Shown: one piece after another, positions 26,516-36,150 of the stretch
How the letters are laid out: every line of letters begins with the position of its first letter
Numbering within the stretch: the first letter of the stretch is position 1
Source: an uncultured Tateyamaria sp.
GTDB lineage: Bacteria > Pseudomonadota > Alphaproteobacteria > Rhodobacterales > Rhodobacteraceae
Direction of reading: 5' to 3'
Assembly: GCF_947496075.1 (NCBI RefSeq)
Contig: NZ_CANMBJ010000002.1
Location: forward strand, 558,001 to 622,000
DNA length: 64,000 nt
The notes under the pieces: model-generated
The model's input: only the letters and a program-made list of their open reading frames with translations
The model's database searches: none
Told to the model about the DNA's origin: nothing
Position numbers and translations under genes: made by a program

Positions 26516-29239
26516 ATGGATATGGAAGGGATGCTTGTCCTCGGAGGGTTGATAATCCTCGCGATTCCAATTGCGGTTATCTATCTCTTGGTCGCCGTCA
26601 GCGGCCTGCGCAGCCGGATCGTTGATCTTGAGAGTGCGCTGGCAGGTCGGTCACCCGAAGCTCCAATCCCGGCCAGAGCGGGCACGGCACAGACCGGGCC
26701 ATCGCCTTGGGAGGCACCCGAGAAGGGCGCTGACCAGTCCGACGTGGACACCGCCGAGACCACTGAGCCCGAACCGAAATCAGCGGAACCAGCCGCCGCG
26801 CGGGTTGTCGCAGAACGGAAGGCCCAGATGGCCTCTAAACCTGTGGAACCTGCAGGGCCGACGCCTCTGCAACTGTTCGGATCGTGGCTGATCGCCAACT
26901 GGTTCTACGCCGTATCTGCGGTTTCGCTGGCGTTGGCGGGGCTGTTTCTGGTGCAATACGGGATTGAAAACGACCTGTTCCCGCCAACCGCCCGCGTGCT
27001 TGCGGCCCTTGCGTTCGGCGGGGCGTTGATCGCCGGGGGCGAGGTGATCCGCCGACGGTTCGGGGACAGCCCGGATGTTGCCACGGCCTATATTCCATCA
27101 GTGTTCTCCGGGGCGGGGCTTGTGTCCCTGTTCGGCGGCATTGCCGCCGCGCGGTTGCTTTATGAACTGATCGGGGTCGAGGTTGCATTTGCGGGTATGG
27201 CCGCGGTTGGGCTTCTGGGTGTTGGACTGGGCTGGCTGAACGGTCCGCTTTTGGCAGCGGTTGGTGTAATCGGTGCGTTCACGGCCCCGCTTCTGGTGGG
27301 CAGCACCGTGCCTGCGACCCCCTGGCTCTACGTTTACTTTTGTGTCACTGCTGCGGTCGGGCTTGGGATTGATACGATCCGGCGCTGGGCTTGGGTATCG
27401 GTGCTGAGTGTCGGCCTTGGCTTTGCAATGGGGTGGCTGACCGTTTTGAGCGGTGACGAGTCCATGGTGCTGGGTTTTCAGGCCTATGTCGCGATCCTCG
27501 CCGTGTTGGCGATCCTGGTCCCGGCGCGGTCGTTCCGGCCCGATCACGGCGGCACCCTTGTTTCGGCATTCCTGCTGGACCCCAAAGGTGACCGCCCAGA
27601 GTTCCCAACATTGCTTGCGCTTGCAGCCGTGCTTGTCACATCCGGCTCTGTGGGTTGGAGCGCGAGCGCGGGTACCGAACCATTCTGGATGGCTGTCGTC
27701 ATCCTCACGATCTTTGCGATCGCGATTGTCTACTGGACGTTGTCTGCACCTGCGCTGCAGGAGTTGGTGCTGCTTCCGGTTGCGGCAGTCATTGCCGTGA
27801 TCGCGATTGAAGGGATCGAATTGGGGCCAGTCATCACCGCGTTCCTAGCCACTTATGACACGAACCCAGAGGCTGATTTCCCGCTCGCGGTCTCGCTTCT
27901 GTGGGGTGTTGGAATGGTGCTGAGTGCGGTTGCAGCGCAAAGAGCCATGCGCCCGGGCCTGTCCCTCGCCTGGGGGATGGGAGGTGCGTTGGTCGCGCCG
28001 GTTCTTGCGGTTGTACTGGAACTGACATGGAGGCCCGCCGAGACAATTGGGGCATATGCCTGGGCCCTTCATGCCATTGTTATGGCGGCCATGATGGTAA
28101 GCTTTGCCTTGCGCTTTGCCCGTGCTGACGCACCGGATCGCACACGGACCTCCATATTTGTGTTGTCCGCGCTGGCTTCGATCACCTTCGCTATTGTCTT
28201 GATCCTGTCGCTGGCCGCGCTGACCGTTGCGCTGGCAGTGACTGTGCTGGTCGCCGCCTGGCTGGATCGGCAGTTCAAATTGCCACTCATGCAAGTTTTC
28301 ATCGCAATTGGCGTTGCGGCGGTCGGTGCGCGGTTGGTCGGCGATCCGGGGCTGTTCTGGGCGCTGGACGCCCCGCTTTGGGAAATGGTGTTGGCCTATG
28401 CCGGTTCACTGGCTGCCTTTGTCGCGGCCATGGTGTTTTTGCGCGGGATGGAACGAAAAACCGCAACCCTCATCCTGGACACGGCGGCATGGTCGACCGG
28501 AGGGATGCTGGTGTCATTGCTGCTCATCCGCTTCCTCGATGATGTGCTGCCCGGCCACAACACCGACACCCATTGGGCGTTGGGTCTGTTTGCAGTGATC
28601 TGGTTGGGCCTGATGCTGGTGCAGCTTCTGCGCGTCGAAGGTTTGGGCGGGGTGTTGGCGTTGGTTCGCGGTGGGTTGGCGCTTGTGTTTGGTGTGATCG
28701 GCTTTGGTGCATTGGCGCTTGGCTTGACCGTTTTGTCGCCACTTCTGAATACATGGGGTGATGATGTGGCGGGGCCACCGGTATTGAACACGTTGATCCC
28801 GGCCTACCTGCTTCCCGCACTTGTGCTGGCCTTTGGCGCGTGGCGCTTGCGGCATCGGGTGTTGCGCTGGGGGCTTGGAACCGTGGCGGTCGGTGTCGCC
28901 GTGTATTGGGCCTTTGCGACCGTGCGCCATCTTTGGCAGGGCGCGCAGGGGATGGATTTGGACAAAGGCTTCCTGCAGCCGGAACTTTACAGCTACACGG
29001 TTGCGATCTTGCTGACGGGCGCCGTGCTGTTCTATCAATCGCTTGCCCGTAATGCGACGGCCCTGCGTCGCGCGGGTTTGGCCGTGATTGGACTGGCGGT
29101 GGCCAAGGTGTTCCTGATCGACATTTCCGGGCTTGAGGGGCTGACCCGCGTGTTGTCCCTTGTGGTTCTGGGCCTGTCGCTGTCCGGGCTCGCGTGGCTC
29201 AATCGTTGGGCACAGGGCAAATCCGAACCAGCGGATTAG
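26516..29239 (+). CDS. DUF2339 polytopic membrane protein
   Basis: 907 residues with an N-terminal membrane anchor (GGLIILAIPIAVIYLLVAVSG), an acidic proline-rich cytosolic linker (residues about 45-110) and then more than twenty predicted hydrophobic spans to the C-terminus, as in DUF2339 proteins. GSWLIANWFYAVSAVSLALAG marks the beginning of the domain. No catalytic motif is visible and the role is not established. The stop overlaps that of the convergent monooxygenase gene (TTAG). Confidence 0.85.
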   Translation: MDMEGMLVLGGLIILAIPIAVIYLLVAVSGLRSRIVDLESALAGRSPEAPIPARAGTAQTGPSPWEAPEKGADQSDVDTAETTEPEPKSAEPAAARVVAERKAQMASKPVEPAGPTPLQLFGSWLIANWFYAVSAVSLALAGLFLVQYGIENDLFPPTARVLAALAFGGALIAGGEVIRRRFGDSPDVATAYIPSVFSGAGLVSLFGGIAAARLLYELIGVEVAFAGMAAVGLLGVGLGWLNGPLLAAVGVIGAFTAPLLVGSTVPATPWLYVYFCVTAAVGLGIDTIRRWAWVSVLSVGLGFAMGWLTVLSGDESMVLGFQAYVAILAVLAILVPARSFRPDHGGTLVSAFLLDPKGDRPEFPTLLALAAVLVTSGSVGWSASAGTEPFWMAVVILTIFAIAIVYWTLSAPALQELVLLPVAAVIAVIAIEGIELGPVITAFLATYDTNPEADFPLAVSLLWGVGMVLSAVAAQRAMRPGLSLAWGMGGALVAPVLAVVLELTWRPAETIGAYAWALHAIVMAAMMVSFALRFARADAPDRTRTSIFVLSALASITFAIVLILSLAALTVALAVTVLVAAWLDRQFKLPLMQVFIAIGVAAVGARLVGDPGLFWALDAPLWEMVLAYAGSLAAFVAAMVFLRGMERKTATLILDTAAWSTGGMLVSLLLIRFLDDVLPGHNTDTHWALGLFAVIWLGLMLVQLLRVEGLGGVLALVRGGLALVFGVIGFGALALGLTVLSPLLNTWGDDVAGPPVLNTLIPAYLLPALVLAFGAWRLRHRVLRWGLGTVAVGVAVYWAFATVRHLWQGAQGMDLDKGFLQPELYSYTVAILLTGAVLFYQSLARNATALRRAGLAVIGLAVAKVFLIDISGLEGLTRVLSLVVLGLSLSGLAWLNRWAQGKSEPAD

Positions 29240-30411
29240 CGCAGCGGATCACCCTTTGAGAATGCAGGCAGCAACGTGCCGCACACCAGGTGGGACAGGA
29301 TGCGCGGTACTGGCGGGATCATCGACACCGGAAACAACACTCGGTCACGCAAGACCGGCAACCACCGGCTGTCGGATTGGTATTGCGGGGTGAAGGCCCA
29401 ACTCATCGTCTGGTAAGCGCGCACATGCCAGCGCCGCGCCTTGGCATAGACGGGCAGGGCGGCTTCCGGCCCGTGCGCCTCAATGGCTTGGGCGAGTGCA
29501 TAGGCGTCGAGCAACGCCATGTTTGCGCCTTGGCCCAGTTGCGGGCTGGCGCGATGCGCCGCATCCCCGATATGCACCACGCCACGCCCATAAGGCACCC
29601 TGAGTGTGCCATGCGCGTACCGCGCCATGGTGAACTGATCGGGATCAGTGATCTGATCGGCAAAGGCAGCAAAAGCTGGCCAAAGCCCGGACGCCTGTTC
29701 TTTCCATGCATCCAGACCCGTGGCACGCCATGCGGCGTATCCGTCGCTGGGCAAGGACCAGAAGATGGCAGCCATCGGTCCGGTCGCATCGGGTGGTGTG
29801 CCAATGGGCAGCACACCAACCATGTTGCTGGCCTTGCGATAGGTTTGGCGCAACTGATCCATTGGTAGATCGGTACCATCCGCCCATGGCACGTTTGCGC
29901 ACAATGCGCCGTAGGGCAGCTGGGTCGAGCGTATCGGCGTCAGGGGCGAACGTGCACCAAGCGCATCAATAACCAGATCGAAACCTGCGGCATTCTCCCG
30001 ACCCTCAAGCTCCAGACATCCGCCGCCTGCACCCGTTACCTTGGCGTTCAGGTGCATCGTGGTACCTGCGGCAGCGGCCCCTTCCCACAGCGCCGAAAAC
30101 AGAGCATTGCGATGAAGGGCCAGCCCCACATCTTTGCCATTGCGCCGATCATACCAGACATCCAGCACGCGCCGCCCATTTTCGGCCTCATGACCCAGCA
30201 TCCGGCTCACCCGGTTGCCGGTCGCCATGACCCGGTCGAGCACGCCGCAAGCCTCCAGAACGGTTTGTCCGACAGGTTGAATGACCAGCCCTGATCCCAC
30301 AGGCTCGGGTGCAATAAACTGGTCGAACACGGACACCTCGGCGCCGCGCTGACGCAGCAGGATTGCCGTAGCCAGGCCTCCGATGCCCGCCCCTGCAATT
30401 GCGATCTTCAT
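29236..30411 (-). CDS. FAD-dependent monooxygenase (PHBH/UbiH-type)
   Basis: 391 residues. The N-terminal dinucleotide fold is KIAIAGAGIGGLATAILL, DG-like motif LVIDALGARSPL, and the FAD-ribose motif VVHIGDAAHRASPQLGQGANMAL. This is the class A flavoprotein hydroxylase arrangement, so it probably oxygenates an aromatic or similar small molecule with NAD(P)H. The substrate is unknown. Start placed at MKIAIAGAG, with GGAA upstream. An ATG 11 codons earlier is possible. Confidence 0.85.
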   Translation of the reverse strand: MKIAIAGAGIGGLATAILLRQRGAEVSVFDQFIAPEPVGSGLVIQPVGQTVLEACGVLDRVMATGNRVSRMLGHEAENGRRVLDVWYDRRNGKDVGLALHRNALFSALWEGAAAAGTTMHLNAKVTGAGGGCLELEGRENAAGFDLVIDALGARSPLTPIRSTQLPYGALCANVPWADGTDLPMDQLRQTYRKASNMVGVLPIGTPPDATGPMAAIFWSLPSDGYAAWRATGLDAWKEQASGLWPAFAAFADQITDPDQFTMARYAHGTLRVPYGRGVVHIGDAAHRASPQLGQGANMALLDAYALAQAIEAHGPEAALPVYAKARRWHVRAYQTMSWAFTPQYQSDSRWLPVLRDRVLFPVSMIPPVPRILSHLVCGTLLPAFSKGDPLR

Positions 30412-30488
30412 TTCCGGTTCCGTTTTGACGCCTGTTTGCGTCACCCTAGGGATTTGCGCTTTGCAGGAAATGAGGCATCTTGGCCCAC

Positions 30489-30517
30489 TGGACGCTTCCG
30501 CAGACCCCGCCTATAAG
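30489..30517 (+). promoter_or_regulatory. Candidate ileS promoter
   Basis: TGGACG (30489-30494), a 17-base spacer and TATAAG (30512-30517) form a good sigma-70-type match. The predicted initiation point is within a base or two of 30524, where the short isoleucine-rich ORF begins. Confidence 0.5.
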
Positions 30518-30523
30518 GCCGCT

Positions 30524-30571
30524 ATGATGCGGAAGATCATCATTCAGCGAATTATATCCCCGGCGCTCTGA
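30524..30571 (+). CDS. Candidate isoleucine-rich leader peptide of ileS
   Basis: A 15-codon ORF encoding MMRKIIIQRIISPAL, with five Ile codons (three consecutive, then two consecutive, one being the rare ATA), ends about 95 bases upstream of isoleucyl-tRNA synthetase. Its ATG lies at the predicted transcription start, so it would be leaderless or nearly so. A stem-loop overlaps its last codons. This is what a ribosome-stalling attenuator for ileS would look like. No U-tract terminator is visible, so the mechanism is uncertain. Confidence 0.4.
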   Translation: MMRKIIIQRIISPAL

Positions 30572-30591
30572 CCAACCATTGAGACGCCGGG
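30559..30591 (+). promoter_or_regulatory. Leader hairpin upstream of ileS
   Basis: CCCGGCG (30559-30565) pairs with CGCCGGG (30585-30591), with TCT/AGA inside. The 5' arm is formed by the last codons of the leader ORF, so a ribosome halted at the Ile codons would block it. A competing pairing AGGTGC/GCACCT lies just downstream (about 30595-30623). Confidence 0.4.
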
Positions 30592-30664
30592 TAAAGGTGC
30601 TTGAGGCCACTCGCACCGCACCTCTCCGCTTTGCACGATATACGACCGATAAAGGACGCCACCC

Positions 30665-33619
30665 ATGTGCGCCGACACGCCTGAATACAAACACACCCTT
30701 AACCTGCCCAAGACCGACTTTCCGATGCGTGCGGGTCTGCCCAAGCGCGAGCCCGGATGGCTGGAGCGGTGGGCGCGGATCGGTGTCTATGACCGTCTGC
30801 GGGAGAAGGAGGGACGGGAACCGTTCACCCTGCACGATGGTCCGCCCTATGCGAACGGCCACCTGCATATCGGCCACGCCCTGAACAAGACGATCAAGGA
30901 CATGATCGTGCGGTCTCACCAGATGATGGGCCGCGACGCACGCTACATCCCCGGCTGGGACTGCCACGGCCTGCCCATCGAGTGGAAGATCGAGGAACAG
31001 TACCGCAAGAAGGGCCGCGACAAGGACGAGGTGCCGATCAACGAATTCCGCGCCGAGTGCCGCGATTTCGCCGCCGGTTGGGTCGACATCCAGCGCGAAG
31101 AGTTCAAGCGGCTGGGCATCACCGGCAACTGGGACGAACCCTATCTGACCATGGATTTCCATGCCGAGCGGGTGATTGCCGAGGAGTTCATGAAGTTCCT
31201 GATGAACGGAACGCTTTATCAGGGATCGAAGCCCGTTATGTGGTCGCCTGTCGAACAAACGGCCCTAGCCGAGGCAGAAGTCGAGTACCACGACAAAGAC
31301 AGCTTCACGATCTGGGTGAAGTTCAAGGTGGTGGCGGGACAAGACCTGCCAGCGGTCACGCTGGACGACACCAAGGGTCACGTCGCACCTTTGGGCGATC
31401 TGGAAGGTGCGCATGTCGTGATCTGGACCACGACTCCTTGGACCATGCCATCGAACAAGGCGGTCGTTTATGGTCCCGACATCTCTTACGGCCTGTACGA
31501 AGTCACGGGTCGGCCCGAGGAATGCTGGGCAAACATCGGTGATCGCTACATCCTTGCCGACAACCTCGCGTCGGATGTGCTGGGTCGCGCGCGGCTTGAT
31601 GAGACCATGTATCGCCGCCTGCGCGATGTCACGGCCGACGAGATGAGCCAAGTGCGCCTGACCCACCCATTAAAGGGCGCCGAGGATGCAAATGGCGAAT
31701 GGGACGACATCCGCGACTTCCGGGCTGCCGACTTCGTTACTGACACGGAAGGCACCGGATTTGTACATTGCGCGCCGTCCCACGGGATGGATGAGTACGA
31801 ACTCTATCGTGAACTGGGCATGCTCGAACAGGTCATCACCTACAACGTGAACCCCGATGGGCGGTTCCGGGACGACCTGCCGTTCTTTGGCGGCAAGGCG
31901 ATCCTGAAACCCAACGGTAAAGAGGGTAACGCCAACGCCGCCGTCATCGACAAGCTGGCCGAAGTGGGCGGGCTGCTGGCGCGTGGGAAGATCAAGCACA
32001 GCTACCCGCATTCCTGGCGTTCGAAAGCGCCGGTGATCTACCGCAACACGCCGCAATGGTTCGCGGCCATCGACAAGCCTGTGGGCGACGGGCAGGACAC
32101 GCACGGGACCACGATCCGTGAACGCGCGCTGACCGAGATCGACAATGTGAACTGGACGCCCCGTTCGGGCCGCAACCGTCTGCACTCCATGATGGAGGCG
32201 CGCCCGGATTGGGTGCTGTCGCGTCAACGGGCATGGGGCGTACCGCTCACCTGCTTCACCAAGAAGGGCGCGCTGCCGACGGATGAAGACTTCCTGCTGC
32301 GCAACCCGCAAGTCAACCGCCGCATCACGTCGGCATTCGAAGCGGAAGGGGCCGACGCCTGGTACGACGAAGATGCCAAGCAGCGTTTCCTCGAAGGCGT
32401 CGTGAACCCCGACGACTACGAGCAGGTGACAGATATCCTTGATGTGTGGTTTGATTCAGGGTCCACCCACGCCTTTGTCCTGCGTGATCGCAAGGACGGC
32501 ACAGAGGACGGCGTGGCCGATGTCTATATGGAAGGCACCGACCAACACCGTGGCTGGTTCCACTCGTCCCTGCTGCAATCGGTTGGCACCACGGGCCATG
32601 CGCCTTACCGCAACGTGGTCACACACGGCATGACGCTGGACGAGAAGGGCTTCAAGATGTCGAAGTCCATCGGCAACACGATCGTGCCGGACGAGGTGGT
32701 CAAACAGTACGGCGCCGACATCCTGCGGCTTTGGGTGGCGCAGACCGACTACACCGCCGACCAGCGGATCGGGCCGGAGATCCTGAAAGGTGTGGCCGAC
32801 AGCTACCGCCGCCTGCGCAACACGATGCGGTTCATGCTGGGCTCGCTCTCGGACTTTACCGAAGCGGACCGGACCGACGCCGCCGATATGCCGGAACTCG
32901 AACGCTGGGTGCTGCACCGCTTGGCCGAACTGGACCAGACGGTGCGCGAGGGCTACGCGGCCTTCGACTTCCAGCGCGTTTTCTCCGCCGTCTTCACCTT
33001 TGCCACCGTGGACCTGTCGGCCTTCTACTTCGACATCCGCAAGGATGCGCTGTACTGCGACGGTGATACGGCCGAACGGCGTGCGGCGCGCACGGTGCTT
33101 GATCTGCTCTATCACCGGCTGACAACATGGCTGGCCCCAATCCTCGTGTTCACGATGGAGGAGGTCTGGCTGGAGCGTTATCCCGGCGATGATAGCTCGG
33201 TCCACCTGACCGATATCCCGGAAACGCCGACCGCATGGCGCGACGATGCGCTGGCCGTGAAATGGACGGGCGTGCGCAGCGCGCGGCGTGTGGTGACGGC
33301 GGCTCTGGAAATCCAGCGCACGGACAAAGTCATCGGCGCATCGCTCGAAGCTGCCCCGGTTGTCTATGTCGAGGATGCGAATCTCGCGGCGTCTCTGACC
33401 GCGTTGCCCTTTGCAGATATCTGCATCACGTCGCAGATCAACGTGATAACGGATCCCGCGCCGTCAGACGCATTCCGTTTGCCCGAAGTGCCCGACGTGG
33501 CGGTGGTCTTTGCCAAGGCAGACGGCGCGAAATGCGCCCGTTGCTGGAAAGTGCTGCCCGACGTGGGCACGCATGGGCACGAAGGTGTCTGTGGGCGGTG
33601 CGAGGACGCTCTGGGATAG
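30665..33619 (+). CDS. ileS: Isoleucyl-tRNA synthetase
   Basis: 984-residue class Ia synthetase charging tRNA-Ile. HIGH motif is HLHIGHALN and the KMSKS motif is GFKMSKSIGNT. The editing CP1 domain lies between (VIWTTTPWTMPSNKA and a GTGFVHCAPSHG block). The zinc-binding C-terminus has CARCWK and CGRCEDAL. The start MCADTPEYKHTLNLPKTDFPM is near the usual family N-terminus, with AAAGGA upstream. It appears to be monocistronic, preceded by a leader with possible attenuation features. Confidence 0.97.
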   Translation: MCADTPEYKHTLNLPKTDFPMRAGLPKREPGWLERWARIGVYDRLREKEGREPFTLHDGPPYANGHLHIGHALNKTIKDMIVRSHQMMGRDARYIPGWDCHGLPIEWKIEEQYRKKGRDKDEVPINEFRAECRDFAAGWVDIQREEFKRLGITGNWDEPYLTMDFHAERVIAEEFMKFLMNGTLYQGSKPVMWSPVEQTALAEAEVEYHDKDSFTIWVKFKVVAGQDLPAVTLDDTKGHVAPLGDLEGAHVVIWTTTPWTMPSNKAVVYGPDISYGLYEVTGRPEECWANIGDRYILADNLASDVLGRARLDETMYRRLRDVTADEMSQVRLTHPLKGAEDANGEWDDIRDFRAADFVTDTEGTGFVHCAPSHGMDEYELYRELGMLEQVITYNVNPDGRFRDDLPFFGGKAILKPNGKEGNANAAVIDKLAEVGGLLARGKIKHSYPHSWRSKAPVIYRNTPQWFAAIDKPVGDGQDTHGTTIRERALTEIDNVNWTPRSGRNRLHSMMEARPDWVLSRQRAWGVPLTCFTKKGALPTDEDFLLRNPQVNRRITSAFEAEGADAWYDEDAKQRFLEGVVNPDDYEQVTDILDVWFDSGSTHAFVLRDRKDGTEDGVADVYMEGTDQHRGWFHSSLLQSVGTTGHAPYRNVVTHGMTLDEKGFKMSKSIGNTIVPDEVVKQYGADILRLWVAQTDYTADQRIGPEILKGVADSYRRLRNTMRFMLGSLSDFTEADRTDAADMPELERWVLHRLAELDQTVREGYAAFDFQRVFSAVFTFATVDLSAFYFDIRKDALYCDGDTAERRAARTVLDLLYHRLTTWLAPILVFTMEEVWLERYPGDDSSVHLTDIPETPTAWRDDALAVKWTGVRSARRVVTAALEIQRTDKVIGASLEAAPVVYVEDANLAASLTALPFADICITSQINVITDPAPSDAFRLPEVPDVAVVFAKADGAKCARCWKVLPDVGTHGHEGVCGRCEDALG

Positions 33620-33646
33620 GCGAAAAGCGCTTTGCCTTGTGCGCGA

Positions 33647-33664
33647 TGGATCTTCGCAGATCCA
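33647..33664 (+). terminator. Stem-loop downstream of ileS
   Basis: TGGATCT-TCGC-AGATCCA, a 7-bp stem with a 4-base loop, 28 bases after the ileS stop. It lacks a U-tract. It may mark the transcript end or stabilise the 3' end. Confidence 0.35.
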
Positions 33665-33688
33665 CGTTGGACACCGACGACCTTTTGC

Positions 33689-33714
33689 GGACACAGGGAA
33701 AGGCCCCTGTGTCC
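33689..33714. terminator. 10-bp stem-loop in the ileS/VOC convergent gap
   Basis: GGACACAGGG pairs with CCCTGTGTCC around a 6-base loop. It lies between two convergent genes, so it could act on either strand. No run of T on either side. Confidence 0.4.
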
Positions 33715-33768
33715 GTACAACCTTGCGAAAGTCCTCGCAGATTTTGGCGGCTCGTGATGCTTGAGGTC

Positions 33769-34530
33769 CTATCCACCTGCCGACAGACAAAATAAAGCGC
33801 CGTCTGGGTCACGTATTAGATAGCGACACTCCCCCGTGCTTTCTAATACCGATTTTGAAAGCTGGCTGGCATCCAACGCCTCGGCCGCTTGCAGCGCAGT
33901 GGCCGTGTCGACCACGTTGATGCAAGGCACCCACGATGCCTGCACATCCGTCTGGGACAGTCCCGGCAGATGATGTGCAACAGCTTTGCCTGACAGACTA
34001 GAGATCACCGCGCCGCCCCTTTGCGGATCGCGCGGTTGGCTCACTGACCAACCAAAAACTTCCGAATAGAACTGCGTTGGGAACTCGGACGTGCCAGTTA
34101 GATAGATTTCGTTGCCGAACTGTCGCGCAGGTATCGGAAACGCATGTTGAGACTGTGAGATCCCGACCACGGCGCCCAACGGATCACGCACAAGCGCATT
34201 TCGTCCAACACCGGGAACGTCAAACGGGGCGCGGACAACTTCACCGCCAAGTGATTCCACGTACTTGCTGGCAGAATCCACATTCGGAACCTCTGCATAG
34301 GCAAGCCAGCCGCCTGACATTCCTTTGGGGGTTTCAATAAAGCCAGCCCCGGCTTCGTTTGCCAACATCGCCAAAACGAAGTCCACCTGACCGCCACCCC
34401 ATGCAAAATCGGTGGCATGTTCGACGGCAAAGGACCACCCGGCGACACGTTCATAAAAAGTCATTGAACGTTGTCGGTCAGTCGAAAAGAGATCGTGCCA
34501 GACGATCTGACCAGACTTGTCTTGTGGCAT
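33769..34530 (-). CDS. VOC-superfamily (glyoxalase-like) protein, two modules
   Basis: 253 residues with two vicinal-oxygen-chelate modules. The first begins GQIVWHDLFSTDRQRSMTFYERVAGWSF and the second at about residue 135 (GNEIYLTGTSEFPTQFYSEVFGWSV), each ending in RDPxGA (VRDPLGAVVGI, IRDPDGALFCL). Family members bind a metal and act on small molecules or antibiotics, but the substrate here is unknown. It lies 4 bases downstream of rsgA and is probably co-transcribed. Confidence 0.82.
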   Translation of the reverse strand: MPQDKSGQIVWHDLFSTDRQRSMTFYERVAGWSFAVEHATDFAWGGGQVDFVLAMLANEAGAGFIETPKGMSGGWLAYAEVPNVDSASKYVESLGGEVVRAPFDVPGVGRNALVRDPLGAVVGISQSQHAFPIPARQFGNEIYLTGTSEFPTQFYSEVFGWSVSQPRDPQRGGAVISSLSGKAVAHHLPGLSQTDVQASWVPCINVVDTATALQAAEALDASQLSKSVLESTGECRYLIRDPDGALFCLSAGG

Positions 34531-34534
34531 CCGA

Positions 34535-35617
34535 CTACCTCCTCTTGCTTATCTGCTTCGTGATCTCGCGCACCATCTTTCCGAATGCCTTGTCCTTGGC
34601 GCGGCGCTCGGACAGGGTGGCCGAATTGAATGCGTCTTCGGCCACGAGTTTGCGCCACCGTCCAAGCCGCGCGGCGTCGATCTCATTGTTTTCCATCGCT
34701 TGCAGCACAGCGCATCCGGGTTCCGTTTCGTGTTTGCAATCGTTGAATCGGCATTGGGTGGACAGATTGTTGATGTCCGAGAACACGTCCTGAATACCCG
34801 ACGCGGCGTCGGTCAGTTGCAGCTCTCGCATGCCCGGGGTGTCCAGAACCAGACATCCATCTTGCGTCGCAAAAAGTTGCCGCCGTGTCGTCGTGTGCCG
34901 CCCCTTCGCATCATCTTCCCGAATGGATTGCGTTTCGATCGTTTCGGTTCCCAAAAGCGCATTGGTCAAGGTCGATTTGCCAACACCGGATGATCCCAGA
35001 AACGCGACAGTCGCCCCCGGTTTGCACCAGTCCGCCAGTTTGGATCGCGGCGCGTCGCCTCTCGCGTCCAGCGCGACAACTGCCACGTCAGGGGAAATTG
35101 CGCGCGCCGCGTCGATGTAGTGTTGATGATCGGACGTGAGATCGGATTTTGTGAGGAGGATGACCGGCGTGATCTGCGCCTCAAAGGCAAGCGCGATGTA
35201 TCGTTCAAGCCTCGCGACATTGAAATCCTGATTGCAGGACGTGACAACAAAGGCCGTATCGACATTGGCCGCGATCAACTGTTCGCGCCGATCCGTGCCG
35301 GGCGCACGCCGCTTGATCAAGCTCTTGCGTCGCAAGACCCGACTGGATTTCGGATGATCGTGATCAAACATCAACCAGTCGCCGACGGTGATGCCTTCGG
35401 TGGGCGGTATGACCTCATCAAGGCCGTCCCCGACAACATGCAGCGCATTTCGATGGACTTCGACGACCCGAACAGGGGGGCTTTGCGTCAATTCGTCAAC
35501 ATCTGTTTGTTGGGCGAAAAAGTGTCGCCAGCCAAGCAAGGCGAGGGGGGACTGAGGCCGTTTTTCGGCTTTCAGGTCGGACGATGGGGGAAAAAACTGT
35601 GAATAGTCGCGTGTCAT
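34535..35617 (-). CDS. rsgA: Small-subunit ribosome biogenesis GTPase RsgA
   Basis: About 360 residues. Circularly permuted GTPase that checks 30S subunit maturation. The order G4-G1-G3 is visible: LLTKSDL, then FLGSSGVGKSTLTNAL, then LVLDTPGMRELQL. A C-terminal zinc-binding region CRFNDCKHETEPGCAV follows. An OB-fold-like N-terminus (RVVEVHRNALHVV) is present. Start uncertain: MTRDYSQFF was chosen, with another ATG 9 codons earlier. Neither has an obvious ribosome site. Confidence 0.9.
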   Translation of the reverse strand: MTRDYSQFFPPSSDLKAEKRPQSPLALLGWRHFFAQQTDVDELTQSPPVRVVEVHRNALHVVGDGLDEVIPPTEGITVGDWLMFDHDHPKSSRVLRRKSLIKRRAPGTDRREQLIAANVDTAFVVTSCNQDFNVARLERYIALAFEAQITPVILLTKSDLTSDHQHYIDAARAISPDVAVVALDARGDAPRSKLADWCKPGATVAFLGSSGVGKSTLTNALLGTETIETQSIREDDAKGRHTTTRRQLFATQDGCLVLDTPGMRELQLTDAASGIQDVFSDINNLSTQCRFNDCKHETEPGCAVLQAMENNEIDAARLGRWRKLVAEDAFNSATLSERRAKDKAFGKMVREITKQISKRR

Positions 35618-35644
35618 TGTGAAGGAGTTCCATGTCTCGATCAT

Positions 35645-36127
35645 GCCGGGGCATGATTTTAAGCGGTAAGGGAAAAATGCGGGCAAACATCAACATCGGT
35701 CCGCCAGAGGTTGGCGAAACAAGATGGTCGCTGATTTTGCATTGGGAGGACTGCTGCCTCCCCGCCTTACCGGGACATAAACTCTCCAATTCGATGCCAT
35801 AAATCTACGAGTTCGCAACGAGTTTTTCAACTGTCTGGATCGGCAATGAAGGATGGTCGCGGCGACAGGCACATTGATTTGCACATCTGCAACTACGCCG
35901 TGATTGGATGAAGCATCCCTCGGGATCGCAGATTGGATTTTCCACATACCAACTCGCGAAGCCGACTGTTCCAAGGAGCTGTGCAACTCCATCGGACGGC
36001 CTTTTTGCAGCCCGATTCCGTCGTCAGCTTCCCATGTTTGGCTGCAGTGTTATTTTATTGGAAATACTTTCAATGTGTTACGTCTAAATCTTCGACATGC
36101 AAAAAACGCAAACCACATATGACTTTT
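35645..36127. other. AT-rich intergenic stretch, no gene identified
   Basis: About 480 bases between rsgA and the DUF1127 gene. Base composition becomes clearly AT-richer than the flanks, especially 36040-36120. Short open frames exist in both directions, but none has a credible ribosome site or family likeness. It probably contains the rsgA promoter and a plus-strand transcript ending at the terminator at 36128. Confidence 0.6.
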
Positions 36128-36150
36128 CACCGCTTGAACGGTGTTTTTTT
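36128..36150 (+). terminator. Intrinsic terminator upstream of DUF1127 gene
   Basis: CACCG-CTTGAA-CGGTG stem-loop followed by seven consecutive T. There is no annotated plus-strand gene just upstream, so it may end a small RNA or attenuate the DUF1127 message. Confidence 0.55.

Noticed and set aside
33235-33795. Plus-strand frame extending past ileS
   Set aside because: Out of frame with ileS and without a ribosome site; the convergent gap holds two stem-loops instead.
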